Positions 10,284-18,535 are shown, numbered from the stretch's first letter. The stretch is 64,000 nt of DNA from Inquilinus sp052113205 (GCF_052113205.1 NZ_JBFRCU010000020.1:22903-86902); one strand, 5' to 3'. Translations and numbers: made by a program. The notes: a model not told the origin generated them from the sequence alone.

Positions 10284-10363
10284 ATATGTCGTTCCACGCC
10301 GACATATTCTTGCAACAGGCGCAAGTTCTGATCGTGCAAAGCCGACAAAATTCATATGAATTT
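10284..10363 (-). promoter_or_regulatory. Upstream control region of the BNR-GH5 operon with two inverted repeats
   Basis: The 332-bp gap 10100-10431 holds no gene. It contains an 8-bp inverted repeat (ATATGTCG at 10284-10291, CGACATAT at 10300-10307) and a perfect 16-bp palindrome, AAATTCATATGAATTT, at 10348-10363, in a patch far more AT-rich than its surroundings. Both lie upstream of the secreted hydrolase operon and are likely regulator sites; no regulator gene is adjacent on this side, apart from the HxlR gene beyond the SDR. Confidence 0.4.
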
Positions 10364-10431
10364 CACGCGGGTGGCCGCCGCGCCGGGCGGCCGCTCCGTG
10401 CCACATGTCCCGCAGGCGTATCGAAGCCTGC

Positions 10432-11181
10432 TCAGATCTGCGCCGATCCGCCGTCGACGAACAGCTCGCTGCCGGTGACGTAGCTGCTCTCGTCCGACGC
10501 CAGGAACAGGGCCGCGGCGGCGGTCTCGCTCGGATCGCCGAGGCGGCCAAGCGGCGCCACGCTTTCAGAGTAGCGCAGCATCTCCTGCCGCTGCTCCTCG
10601 GTGGCCGTCAGACCATTCCACCCCGGCGTCGAGGTGGCGCCCGGCACCAGGACGTTCACCCGGATCCGGCGCGGCGCCAGGTCCTGGATCCAGCTCCGCG
10701 CGAAGTTCCGGATCGCGGCCTTGCTGGCGCTGTAGACGCTCATCGCCGGCGCGCCGGTGACGCCCGTGGTGGAGCCGGTGAGGATGACCGAGGCGCCGTC
10801 GCGCAGCAGCGGCAAGGCCTTCTGCACGGTGAACAGCGTGCCCTTCACATTGCTGGCGAAGATCGCGTCGTAATGGGCCTCGGTAATGTTCTGCAGGGGC
10901 AGGAACTCGCCATGTCCGGCATTGGCGACCAGGATGTCGATCGTTCCGGCCTCCTCGCCGATGATGGTGTAGAGTCTGTCGAGATCGGCGAGATTGCCGA
11001 CGTCCCCCTGTACGCCCCGGGCATTCGTGCCGACCTCGCGCACGGCAGTATCGAGTTGCGCCTGCCGCCGGCCCGTCATGAAGACTCGGGCGCCTTCCCG
11101 CACGAAACGCTTCGCGATCGCGAGGCCGATGCCGCTGTTCGCGCCGGTGACCACGGCGACCTTGTCCTTGAGCCTGTCCAT
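10432..11181 (-). CDS. SDR family oxidoreductase
   Basis: A 249-residue classical short-chain dehydrogenase. TGANSGIG at 12-19 binds the cofactor, and Ser137, Tyr150 and Lys154 form the catalytic set. The C-terminal SYVTGSELFVDGGSAQI is the usual ending of the family. The GRR at 37-39 following the second strand suggests NADP(H) preference. The start at 11181 is preceded by AGGA at 6 nt. It is divergent from an HxlR regulator, an arrangement common for SDR genes induced by electrophiles or oxidants. Substrate unknown. Confidence 0.93.
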   Translation of the reverse strand: MDRLKDKVAVVTGANSGIGLAIAKRFVREGARVFMTGRRQAQLDTAVREVGTNARGVQGDVGNLADLDRLYTIIGEEAGTIDILVANAGHGEFLPLQNITEAHYDAIFASNVKGTLFTVQKALPLLRDGASVILTGSTTGVTGAPAMSVYSASKAAIRNFARSWIQDLAPRRIRVNVLVPGATSTPGWNGLTATEEQRQEMLRYSESVAPLGRLGDPSETAAAALFLASDESSYVTGSELFVDGGSAQI

Positions 11182-11259
11182 GTTTTGTCCTGGTTGCTGG
11201 AGGCGAGCGATGCGCTCGAGCCGAGGAGATGGTCTGGCACTTTCCATCGTGCTAGAACC

Positions 11260-11271
11260 TACCTGTTGGTA
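11260..11271. promoter_or_regulatory. Candidate HxlR operator
   Basis: TACC-TGTT-GGTA, an inverted repeat at 11260-11271, in the 104-bp divergent gap between the SDR and hxlR-type genes and only 14 bp upstream of the regulator ATG. Position and symmetry suggest an autoregulatory site; this is inferred. Confidence 0.4.
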
Positions 11272-11285
11272 AGTATGGATGAATC

Positions 11286-11636
11286 ATGGATCAGCGGCCG
11301 TTTTCCTGCGGGCTCGATGCGGTGCTCGCCGTGCTCGGCGGCAAGTGGAAGCCGCTGGTGTTGTTCCATCTGAACGGCGCGCCGCGCCGTTTCGGGGAAC
11401 TGAGGAAGCTCGTCGCCGGGATCAGCGAGAAGGTGCTGATCCAGCAGCTGCGGGAGCTGACGCAGGACGGAATCCTGACCCGGACCGATCACCACGAGGT
11501 CCCGCCGCGCGTCGAATACGCGATGACGGAGTTCGGCCGATCCCTCGCCGCGACGCTGGTTCCGCTCTGCGCCTGGGGTGACGCGCATCGGGCCGAGATC
11601 GAGCGGATTCCCCGGCTTCAGCGGCTGTCGGCTTAG
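11286..11636 (+). CDS. HxlR family winged-helix regulator
   Basis: A 116-residue MarR/HxlR-type regulator. The family pattern is clear: CGLDAVLAVLGGKWKPLVLFHL, then RFGELRKLVAGISEKVLIQQLRELTQDGILTR (recognition helix and wing) and VEYAMTEFGRSL. Cys8 lies in the position of the N-terminal cysteine that senses quinones or oxidants in YodB/HypR-type members, so redox sensing is plausible but unproven. It is divergent from the SDR gene at 10432-11181, its likely target. Confidence 0.93.
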   Translation: MDQRPFSCGLDAVLAVLGGKWKPLVLFHLNGAPRRFGELRKLVAGISEKVLIQQLRELTQDGILTRTDHHEVPPRVEYAMTEFGRSLAATLVPLCAWGDAHRAEIERIPRLQRLSA

Positions 11637-11714
11637 ACTCCGCTCAGCCGAGCTGGCGACGGGCATTGGCAGATCGAGGTTCGGCGTCACGATCGTCCGG
11701 GCCTGGAGGCATCC

Positions 11715-12407
11715 TTACCCCCCATTCCGTTCATCGCTGGTGACCACACCATCAACCAGATGAACCCGCCGGTCCATCCGGGCCGTGAGGTCGATGTCGT
11801 GGGTCACCGCCACCACCGTCTTGCCGCGCTCATGCACCAGCGCCGAGAGGATGGCGAAGACCTGCTCCGAGCTGTGGGAATCGAGGCTGCCGGTCGGTTC
11901 GTCGGCCAGCAGCAGCGGCGGGTCGTTGGCCAGCGACCGCGCCACCGCCACGCGCTGGCGCTGGCCGCCGGACAACTGGTCCGGCCGCTTGCCGCGATGG
12001 TCGGCGAGGCCGAGCGCGTCGAGCAGGGCATCCGCCCGCTCGCGCATCTCCCGGGCGCCGAGGCGGCCGAGCTTGCGCATCGGGATCTCGACATTCTCCC
12101 GCGCCGTGAATTCCGGCAGCAGGAAGTGGAACTGGAAGACGAAGCCGATCGATTCCAGCCGCAGCCGGGCGCGGTCCCGCTCGCCCAGCGCCGATGCATC
12201 CTTCCCGGCGATGCTCAAGGTCCCGCCGGTCTGCCGGTCGAGCAAGCCGAGCAGGTAGAGCAGCGAGGATTTGCCGGAGCCGGAAGGGCCGGTGACCGCG
12301 ACCAGCTCGCGCTCGCCGATCGCAAGCGACACGTCCTTGACCAGCGTCACCGGCACCGTCTCCGGCAGCACCCGGGTCAGGCCCTTGGCCTCGATGAGCG
12401 CGCTCAT
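11715..12407 (-). CDS. ABC transporter ATP-binding protein (LolD/MacB type)
   Basis: A 230-residue ATPase of the MacB/LolD/DevA class. Walker A GPSGSGKS at 40-47, signature LSGGQRQR at 145-152, Walker B LLLADEPTGSLD ending at 176, and the switch histidine in VTHD at 201-204. It energises the FtsX-family permease encoded immediately upstream (4-bp ATGA overlap at 12404-12407). Together with the adaptor protein the set resembles DevBCA/MacAB exporters, which move a substrate from the periplasmic face outward. The cargo is unknown. The gene ends 78 bp from the hxlR stop, in convergent orientation. Confidence 0.94.
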   Translation of the reverse strand: MSALIEAKGLTRVLPETVPVTLVKDVSLAIGERELVAVTGPSGSGKSSLLYLLGLLDRQTGGTLSIAGKDASALGERDRARLRLESIGFVFQFHFLLPEFTARENVEIPMRKLGRLGAREMRERADALLDALGLADHRGKRPDQLSGGQRQRVAVARSLANDPPLLLADEPTGSLDSHSSEQVFAILSALVHERGKTVVAVTHDIDLTARMDRRVHLVDGVVTSDERNGG

Positions 12408-13651
12408 GTCGCCCCCCGGATGATGTCGACCGGGTTCAGCTTGGCCGCCTGGCGGGCCGGCAGGTAGCCGGCGATCCCGGCGGCGGCCAGGGCGAAGCCG
12501 GCGGCGATCAGATAGTGCCAGGGGCTCCAGGTCAGCGGCAGCTTGGTGATCTCGCGCCCCACCGTGCCGCCGGAGATGTGCAGCTCCACCTGCGACAGGC
12601 CGAAGCACAGGGCGAAGCCCAGCAGCCAGCCGGCCAGCGACCCGGCGAGGCCGAGCGCCAGCCCCTCCAGCAGGAACAGCCGGCGCATGTCCCGCGCCTC
12701 GAAGCCGAGCGACTTGAGGATGGCGATGTCGCGCGCCTTCTCATGGGTGATGGTCGAGACGATGTTGAAGATGCCGAAGCCGGCCACCAGCAGGATGGCG
12801 CCGACCACCGTGTACATGATGATGTTGCGGATGACGAAGGCCTCCAGCAGGGACTCGTTCGCCTCCTGCCAGGCCACCGCCTTGTAGCCGATCAGCGCCT
12901 CGGCCCGCTTGGCCACCGCCGGAGCCGCGTTCGGGTCGTCCAGCTTCAGCCGGATCTCGTTGATCGCGTTCGGCCGCTCGCTCAGGATCTGCGCGATCTT
13001 CAGGAGGACATAGCCCTCGCCCTCGTCGCGGGCGGTGACGCCGGTGTGGAACAGGCCGACGATCTTGACCGCGCGGCTCTGGCCGGTGGCGGAGACCAGG
13101 GTGACGGTGGTGCCGAGATCGGCGCCCAGCCGCTTCGCCAGGCTGTCCCCGACCACGATGTTGTTGCCGCCGGCGATCAGCGAATCGAAGCTGCCCTGGC
13201 GGAAATCCTGGGCGATCGAGGAGATTCGCGCTTCCTGCCGCGGCTCGACGCCGAAGATGCTGATGCCGATGTCCTGCCCGGCATAGCGGACCACGGCTTG
13301 GGTCTTCAGGCTTTTGGACATCTTTCCGGGGATCCAGGCGTTCAGCGCCGCCACCGCGGCGGTCGGGTTCAGGATGCCGCGCCGGTCGTCCCGTGGCCGC
13401 AGGCCGGCGATCGCGACCGCGTCGAATTCGTCCTCGGCCGGCTGGCGCGCCGCCGTGCGCCGCTCATCGGTGACCTGGACATGCGGCATGGTGTCGATCA
13501 GCTGGGCGACGAAATCATCCTCGCCGCCCTGCATCAGCGCCGCCATGGCGATCGAGAAGCCGACGCCCAGCGCCGTGCCCAGGATCGCGACCAGCGTCTG
13601 CCGGCCGCGGCCGACGATGTGGGTGACGGCGAGGTCGAGCAGCAGCCGCAT
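12404..13651 (-). CDS. ABC transporter permease, FtsX/MacB-DevC family
   Basis: A 415-residue permease with the four-helix FtsX architecture: an N-terminal helix (AVTHIVGRGRQTLVAILGTALGVG region), a large periplasmic domain of about 230 residues, and three C-terminal helices beginning at NIIMYTVVGAILLVAGFGIFNIVST and ending at HYLIAAGFALAAAGIAGYLPARQAAKLNPVDIIRG. The PARQAAKLNPVDIIRG tail is the family hallmark. It sits between the adaptor (3-bp gap) and the ATPase (4-bp overlap) in one operon. Confidence 0.94.
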   Translation of the reverse strand: MRLLLDLAVTHIVGRGRQTLVAILGTALGVGFSIAMAALMQGGEDDFVAQLIDTMPHVQVTDERRTAARQPAEDEFDAVAIAGLRPRDDRRGILNPTAAVAALNAWIPGKMSKSLKTQAVVRYAGQDIGISIFGVEPRQEARISSIAQDFRQGSFDSLIAGGNNIVVGDSLAKRLGADLGTTVTLVSATGQSRAVKIVGLFHTGVTARDEGEGYVLLKIAQILSERPNAINEIRLKLDDPNAAPAVAKRAEALIGYKAVAWQEANESLLEAFVIRNIIMYTVVGAILLVAGFGIFNIVSTITHEKARDIAILKSLGFEARDMRRLFLLEGLALGLAGSLAGWLLGFALCFGLSQVELHISGGTVGREITKLPLTWSPWHYLIAAGFALAAAGIAGYLPARQAAKLNPVDIIRGAT

Positions 13652-13654
13652 GGC

Positions 13655-14656
13655 TCAGCCCCCCGGCGCCACCCGGGCGCCGTCGGCCAGCGCCTCGGGG
13701 AAGGGGGTGATCACCCGGTCGCCCTCGGCCAGGCCGGACCGCACCTCGATGTCGCGGATGCCGCGGATGCCGGCCGCGATCGTCCGGCGCCGGGCCCGGC
13801 TGTCGCCATCGACCACGAAGACGGCGTCGCCGTTGGTGGCCTCGGTCGGGACCAGGAGCGCGTTCGGCACCGTGCGGTTGACGATGTTGACGTCGACCGT
13901 CATGCCGATCCGCAACGGCGTGTCGTCCGGCAGGGCCAGGCGCACGCGATAGGTCTTGGCCACCGGATCGCCCTTCGGCGTGATGCTGTCGACCGTGGCC
14001 GGCAGCGCCTTGCCGGGGAAAGCGTCGGCGCGCAGCAGCGCTTTCTGCCCGACGGCGACCAGGGGGATGTCCTCCTCGTTGACGTCGGCGATGACCCAGA
14101 GCGGCTTCGGCTCGCCGACCCAGAACAGGATGGTGCCGGGGTCGACGATCTCGCCGACTTCGCCATCCTTGCGCAGCACCAGGCCGCGCATCGGCGCGCG
14201 CAGGACGTAGTTCTCCAGCTTCGCGGTCTGGCCGGCGATCAGCGCCTCCAGTTGCGACAGCTCGCTGCGCGCCTGGTCCAGCGCCTGGACGCTGGCGACG
14301 GCGCGGCCGGCCAGGACCAGCTGCCGCTCGTGCTCGGCCGAGGCCAGCTTGTGCCGTGCCTTCAGCTCGGCCAGCGTCGCCTCGGCCTCGCGGCTGTCCA
14401 GCCGGGCCAGCTCGGCCCCGGGCTCGACCGGCTCGCTTTCGCAGTCGCACATCGCCGTGATCCGCTCCTGGACCATCGGCGTCACCTTCGCCCAGATGCG
14501 CGGCTCGATCACGCCGGTGGCGTAGACGATCTGCGCCGCCTCGCCACGCTTGAGCGTAACGGTCGCGACCGCGGCGGGGCGGCCGAACAGCCAGAAAGCG
14601 GCGCCGGCGATCAGCGCGAGCACCAGGACGGCGGACAGGATGCGGACGGTCTTCAA
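13655..14656 (-). CDS. HlyD/RND-type periplasmic adaptor of the ABC exporter
   Basis: A membrane-fusion protein with one N-terminal helix (LSAVLVLALIAGAAFWLFG), a barrel-sandwich/lipoyl segment split around a coiled coil (ATLAELKARHKLASAEHERQ ... SVQALDQARSELSQLEALIA), and C-terminal beta domains. The frame is open further upstream to an ATG at 14737, but that start would leave only 12 bp before the divergent tetR and would place the operator inside the coding region. A TTG at 14656 with GGAG 6 nt upstream gives 333 residues and frees the intergenic space, so it is preferred. First gene of the exporter operon; the adaptor probably lacks an outer-membrane partner in this window. Confidence 0.85.
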   Translation of the reverse strand: MKTVRILSAVLVLALIAGAAFWLFGRPAAVATVTLKRGEAAQIVYATGVIEPRIWAKVTPMVQERITAMCDCESEPVEPGAELARLDSREAEATLAELKARHKLASAEHERQLVLAGRAVASVQALDQARSELSQLEALIAGQTAKLENYVLRAPMRGLVLRKDGEVGEIVDPGTILFWVGEPKPLWVIADVNEEDIPLVAVGQKALLRADAFPGKALPATVDSITPKGDPVAKTYRVRLALPDDTPLRIGMTVDVNIVNRTVPNALLVPTEATNGDAVFVVDGDSRARRRTIAAGIRGIRDIEVRSGLAEGDRVITPFPEALADGARVAPGG

Positions 14657-14704
14657 CTGCGGCTCCGGAAGCGGCGAGTCGGCGAGAATATATATACGAG
14701 ACAG

Positions 14705-14717
14705 TATCGTTTCGATA
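14705..14717. promoter_or_regulatory. Candidate TetR operator, adaptor/tetR intergenic region
   Basis: TATCG-TTT-CGATA, a 13-bp inverted repeat, in a strikingly AT-rich 93-bp gap (with runs such as ATATATAT) between the divergent exporter operon and the TetR gene. The arrangement suits a repressor controlling both directions. Inferred from symmetry and position. Confidence 0.5.
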
Positions 14718-14749
14718 TATGATTCGAGCGAAGGCATGGAGGGCTCGAT

Positions 14750-15388
14750 GTGACGACAGCGAAATCCGGGGACAGGCGGGCGCCGGGGCGGCCGCGCAGC
14801 CGGGCGGCGGAGGAGGCGATCCTGAAGGCGGCGCTGGCGCTGTTCCTGGATCATGGCGTCGAGGGTGCCAGCATCGAGCGCATCGCCAAGCGGGCCGGGG
14901 TCGGCAAGACCACGATCTACCGGCGCTGGTCGTCCAAGGAGGAGCTGCTGGCCCAGGCGATCGGCCGGGTGCGCGAGGATGCCGAGCGCGACATGGGCGT
15001 CACCGATTTCCGCGACTTCGCCGAGCTGCCGCTGGGCCCGACGCTGCATCGGATGATGGAGGCGGGCGCCGAGCTGATGGCGAGCGACGACAACCGCAAG
15101 CTGCTGGCCCGGCTGATCGGCTCGGTGCAGAGCCATCCGCGGCTGCTGGCGATCTATTGGGAGACCTATCTGCGGCCGCGGCGCGAGGCCTTCGGGGTGA
15201 TGCTGGACCAGGCGAAGATGCGCGGTGAGCTGTCGGCCTCGGCCGACACCGCCATGCTGCAGGACATGATGGGCGGCGCCATGCTGCACCGCCTGCTGAT
15301 CGACCCGGCCCCGCCGACCGCCGAGGATCTGCGCGCCTATCTCGCCCGGCTGCTGCAGCAGCTCGGGCTGACGGAGGCGAAGGGGTAG
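14750..15388 (+). CDS. TetR/AcrR family transcriptional regulator
   Basis: A 212-residue regulator with a basic N-terminus, a helix-turn-helix at about 20-65 (GVEGASIERIAKRAGVGKTTIYRRWSSKEEL pattern) and a TetR_C_11-like ligand domain. The GTG at 14750 is taken as start. Divergent from the adaptor-permease-ATPase operon, which it most likely represses; the ligand would then be the exported compound or a mimic. Confidence 0.93.
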   Translation: MTTAKSGDRRAPGRPRSRAAEEAILKAALALFLDHGVEGASIERIAKRAGVGKTTIYRRWSSKEELLAQAIGRVREDAERDMGVTDFRDFAELPLGPTLHRMMEAGAELMASDDNRKLLARLIGSVQSHPRLLAIYWETYLRPRREAFGVMLDQAKMRGELSASADTAMLQDMMGGAMLHRLLIDPAPPTAEDLRAYLARLLQQLGLTEAKG

Positions 15389-15404
15389 GGCTGACGGTTC
15401 CTCA

Positions 15405-15492
15405 CCGTCATTGCGAGGAGGCGAAGCCGACGAAGCAATCCAGGAGCCGGTGCGAGCGGCCCTGGATTGCTTCGCTGCGCTCGCAATGACGG
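15405..15492. repeat. Interspersed inverted repeat (family 1)
   Basis: A long imperfect hairpin: the left arm begins CCGTCATTGCGAGGAGGCGA and the right arm ends GCGCTCGCAATGACGG, with CAATCCAG/CTGGATTG also paired inside. This resembles REP-like elements common in alphaproteobacterial genomes. It lies between the tetR stop and the aromatic-CoA operon and could also terminate tetR transcription. Confidence 0.85.
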
Positions 15493-15540
15493 TGTTGGAT
15501 TCTGAAAGGATCTCCACATCCCGACAGGTCCTTGCTCGTC

Positions 15541-15564
15541 AGATGCTTCAAGCTTAAAGTATCT
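15541..15564. promoter_or_regulatory. 24-bp near-perfect palindrome upstream of the aromatic-CoA operon
   Basis: The segment is symmetrical about AAGCTT, with 10 of 12 base pairs matched between halves (half-sites AGATGCTTCAAG and CTTAAAGTATCT). It ends 15 bp before the first ATG of the operon (15580), placing it over or just after the promoter. MarR-family repressors of aromatic-CoA operons use palindromes of this size and kind, but no such regulator gene is in the window. The Shine-Dalgarno AGGAGG follows directly. Confidence 0.55.
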
Positions 15565-15579
15565 CACAGGAGGGACGGC

Positions 15580-16353
15580 ATGACGATAACGGCATCCCTG
15601 GACGGGCGGCACGCCCTGGTCACCGGCGGCGGCAGCGGCATCGGCGCCGCGGTCGCGGCGGCGCTGACGGCGCGGGGCGCAACGGTGACCGTGCTGGGCC
15701 GGACCGAATCCCGTCTGGCCGGGACCGTCGCCGCCGGCAAGGCCGGCGCCTATGCCGTTGCCGACGTCACCAAGCCGGATAAGCTTGAAGCCGCCATCGC
15801 GCGGCTGGCATCCGAGCACGGCCCGGTCGACATCCTGGTCAACAATGCCGGGGCGGCGGAAAGCGCGCCCTTCGCCCGCACCGACCGGGCGCTGTGGGAC
15901 CGGATGATCGGCCTCAACCTCGGCGCGGTGTACGAGACCACGCGGCTGGTGCTGCCCAGCATGGCCGAGCGCGGCTGGGGCCGGGTGATCAGCATCGCCA
16001 GCATCGCCGGGCTGACCGGCTTCCCCTATGTCGCCGCCTATTGCGCCGCCAAGCACGGCGTCATCGGGCTGACCCGGGCGCTGGCCCGCGAATTCGCGAC
16101 CAAGGGCGTGACCGTCAACGCCGTCTGCCCGGGCTACACCGACACCGAACTGGTGCAGGGCGCCGTCGCCCGGATCGAAGGCAAGACCGGCCGCAGCCCC
16201 GACGAGATCCGGGCCGAGCTGATCCGCGGCAACCCGCAGGGCCGCCTGATCCAGCCGGAGGAGGTGGCGGCCGCCGTCGCCTGGCTGGCCGGGCCGGAGG
16301 CGGCGAGCGTCAACGGCATCGCGCTGCCGGTCGCCGGCGGCGAGGTCATGTGA
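15580..16353 (+). CDS. SDR family dehydrogenase of the aromatic-CoA operon
   Basis: A 257-residue short-chain dehydrogenase with TGGGSGIG at 15-22, NNAG at 88-91 and the catalytic Ser141, Tyr154 and Lys158. It is close to 3-hydroxyacyl-CoA dehydrogenases of the FabG type and is expected to oxidise the 3-hydroxyacyl-CoA formed by the hydratase encoded next. The ATG at 15580 has AGGAGG at 6 nt; upstream in-frame codons are outside the palindrome-promoter region. First gene of a seven-gene operon (15580-21907), separated from the second by a repeat element. Confidence 0.92.
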   Translation: MTITASLDGRHALVTGGGSGIGAAVAAALTARGATVTVLGRTESRLAGTVAAGKAGAYAVADVTKPDKLEAAIARLASEHGPVDILVNNAGAAESAPFARTDRALWDRMIGLNLGAVYETTRLVLPSMAERGWGRVISIASIAGLTGFPYVAAYCAAKHGVIGLTRALAREFATKGVTVNAVCPGYTDTELVQGAVARIEGKTGRSPDEIRAELIRGNPQGRLIQPEEVAAAVAWLAGPEAASVNGIALPVAGGEVM

Positions 16354-16388
16354 GGCCGGACATGTGGGTTTCGAACCATTCTTTTCTT

Positions 16389-16472
16389 CGTCATTCCCGC
16401 GAAAGCGGGAATCTCGATGTCGTCGTCACCGGCCCGAACCGGAGGGAGATCCCCGCTTTCGCGGGGATGACG
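16389..16472. repeat. Interspersed inverted repeat (family 2, copy A)
   Basis: Outer arms CGTCATTCCCGCGAAAGCGG and CCGCTTTCGCGGGGATGACG form a long hairpin around a variable middle. Two more copies lie at 27529-27601 and 28830-28902. This one sits between the SDR and hydratase genes of one operon, so it could act as an mRNA processing or stability element there. Confidence 0.9.
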
Positions 16473-16506
16473 ACGGTTTTTGGATTTTCTCGTGACTGAG
16501 GCCGTG

Positions 16507-17337
16507 ATGACAGCCATCGCCGTTGCTTCCCCCTTGGCGACCTACCGGGCGCAGCACGTCCTGTGGTCGGTCGAGGGCAAGGTGGCGACGATTACCCTGA
16601 ACCGGCCGGAGCGGAAGAATCCGCTGACCTTCGACAGCTATGCCGAGCTGGTGGCGCTGTTCCGCGCCCTGGCCGCCGATACCGAAATCAAGACGGTGGT
16701 GGTCACCGGGGCCGGCGGCAATTTCTGCTCCGGCGGCGACGTGTTCGAGATCATCGCGCCACTGCTCGACCGCGACATGGCCGGGCTGCTGGAATTCACC
16801 CGCATGACCGGCGACCTGGTCAAGGCGATGCGCGCCTGCCCGCAGCCGATCGTGGCCGCGGTCGACGGCGTCTGCGCCGGGGCCGGGGCGATCCTGGCGA
16901 TGGCGTCGGATCTGCGCCTCGGCACCGCGCGCAGCCGCACCGCCTTCCTGTTTACCCGGGTCGGCCTGGCCGGCTGCGACATGGGTGCCTGCGCCATCCT
17001 GCCCCGCATCATCGGCCAGGGACGGGCGTCGGAGCTGCTGTACACCGGCCGCAGCATGGATGGGGCGGAGGCCGAGCGCTGGGGCTTCCTGAACCGGCTG
17101 GTCGAGCCCGAGGCGCTGCTGGGCGAGGCGACGGCGCTGGCCCGGTCGCTGGCCGACGGCCCGACCTTTGCCCACGCCATGACCAAGCGGATGCTGCACC
17201 AGGAATGGGACATGGGCGTCGACCAGGCGATCGAGGCCGAGGCCCAGGCCCAGGCGGTGTGCATGCAGACCCGCGACTTCCGCCGCGCCTATGAGGCCTT
17301 CGCCGCCAAGTCCCGGCCGGTGTTCGAGGGGAACTAG
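16507..17337 (+). CDS. Enoyl-CoA hydratase/isomerase family protein
   Basis: A 276-residue crotonase-fold protein. The oxyanion-hole elements are GNFCSGGD (71-78) and GVCAGAGA (121-128), the latter followed by the usual MASDLRLGT. The second crotonase Glu position is not the classical one (the region reads GLAGCDMGACAILPRIIG), so the reaction may differ from simple hydration. It probably acts on a ring-derived unsaturated CoA ester between the dehydrogenase steps of the operon. The start is either ATG 16507 or GTG 16492; the former has GAG at about 6 nt. Four bp separate it from the acyl-CoA dehydrogenase gene. Confidence 0.9.
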   Translation: MTAIAVASPLATYRAQHVLWSVEGKVATITLNRPERKNPLTFDSYAELVALFRALAADTEIKTVVVTGAGGNFCSGGDVFEIIAPLLDRDMAGLLEFTRMTGDLVKAMRACPQPIVAAVDGVCAGAGAILAMASDLRLGTARSRTAFLFTRVGLAGCDMGACAILPRIIGQGRASELLYTGRSMDGAEAERWGFLNRLVEPEALLGEATALARSLADGPTFAHAMTKRMLHQEWDMGVDQAIEAEAQAQAVCMQTRDFRRAYEAFAAKSRPVFEGN

Positions 17338-17340
17338 GCG

Positions 17341-18510
17341 ATGCCGGACCGCAGCTTCCTCGACTGGCCGTTCTTCGAGGATCGCCACCGCGCCTTGGCG
17401 GCGGAACTCGACGCCTGGGCCGGCGCCACGCTGCCCGGGCTGGTCGACCATTACGACGTCGACGGCTCCTGCCGCCGGCTGGTGGCGGCTTTGGGCCGGG
17501 ACGGCTGGCTGCGCCATGCGGTACCGGCCAGCCATGGCGGCGCGTCGGAGCGGCTGGACGTGCGCAGCCTGTGCCTGATCCGCGAGACCCTGGCCCGGCA
17601 TGAGGGCCTCGCCGATTTCGCCTTCGCCATGCAGGGGCTAGGCACCGGCCCGGTCACGCTGTTTGGTTCGGACGCGCTGAAGGACCGGATCCTGCCGCCG
17701 GTCCGCGACGGCCGCGCCATCGCCGCCTTCGCTTTGTCGGAGCCCGAGGCCGGCTCCGACGTCGCCGCCACCGGCACCACGGCGGTGCCGGACGGGCCCG
17801 ACGCGGTGCGGATCGATGGCGAGAAGACCTTCATCTCCAATGGCGGCATCGCCGATCACTACGTCGTCTTCGCCCGCACCGGCGAGGCGCCGGGCGCCCG
17901 CGGCCTGTCCGCCTTCCTGGTGCCGGCCACGGCGCCCGGCCTGACGGTGGCGGAGCGGATCGAGGTGATCGCGCCGCACCCGCTGGCCAGGCTGCGCTTC
18001 GAGGGCTGCCGCGTGAAGCTGGAGGACCGCATCGGCGGGGCGGGGGAGGGGTTCAAAGTGGCGATGGCGACGCTGGACGTGTTCCGTTCCACCGTCGGCG
18101 CCGCGGCGCTGGGCTTCGCCCGCCGGGCGCTGGACGAGGCGCTGGGCCGGGCCCGCGGCCGCAGGATGTTCGGCGGGGTGCTCGGCGACCTGCAGCTCAG
18201 CCAGGCGGCGCTGGCCGAGATGGCGACCGAGATCGACGCCAGCGCGCTGCTGGTCTACCGCGCCGCCTGGGCCAAGGACCGCGGCGCCGCGCGGGTCACG
18301 CGCGAGGCGGCGATGGCCAAGATGTTCACCACCGAGGCGGCGCAGCGCGTGATCGACCGGACGGTGCAACTGTTCGGCGGCCTCGGCGTCACCCGCGGCG
18401 TCAAGGTCGAGGAGCTGTACCGCGAGATCCGCGCCCTGCGCATCTATGAGGGCGCCACCGAGGTCCAGAAGATCGTCATCGCCCGCCAACTGCTGGCGGA
18501 AACGGAATGA
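17341..18510 (+). CDS. Acyl-CoA dehydrogenase family protein
   Basis: A 389-residue FAD enzyme. The FAD/acyl-binding strand motif is AAFALSEPEAGSDVAAT, followed by KTFISNGGIADHYVV; the C-terminal half has TVQLFGGLGVTRG and the catalytic Glu370 in IYEGATEVQ. It should introduce a 2,3-double bond into a CoA thioester during breakdown of the ring-opened or reduced aromatic acid. It is third in the operon, 3 bp after the hydratase and 25 bp before the CoA ligase. Confidence 0.93.
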   Translation: MPDRSFLDWPFFEDRHRALAAELDAWAGATLPGLVDHYDVDGSCRRLVAALGRDGWLRHAVPASHGGASERLDVRSLCLIRETLARHEGLADFAFAMQGLGTGPVTLFGSDALKDRILPPVRDGRAIAAFALSEPEAGSDVAATGTTAVPDGPDAVRIDGEKTFISNGGIADHYVVFARTGEAPGARGLSAFLVPATAPGLTVAERIEVIAPHPLARLRFEGCRVKLEDRIGGAGEGFKVAMATLDVFRSTVGAAALGFARRALDEALGRARGRRMFGGVLGDLQLSQAALAEMATEIDASALLVYRAAWAKDRGAARVTREAAMAKMFTTEAAQRVIDRTVQLFGGLGVTRGVKVEELYREIRALRIYEGATEVQKIVIARQLLAETE

Positions 18511-18535
18511 CGGCCGAAGAAACGGGAGAGGCGAG

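Noticed and set aside
7910..10483. A long + strand frame opposite the BNR gene
   Set aside because: Antisense to a gene with signal peptide and repeated Asp-box motifs; the product is His/Gly/Ala-rich low-complexity.
12515..14722. A long + strand frame opposite the FtsX permease and adaptor genes
   Set aside because: The minus strand carries complete families with correct overlaps; the + frame shows no motif.
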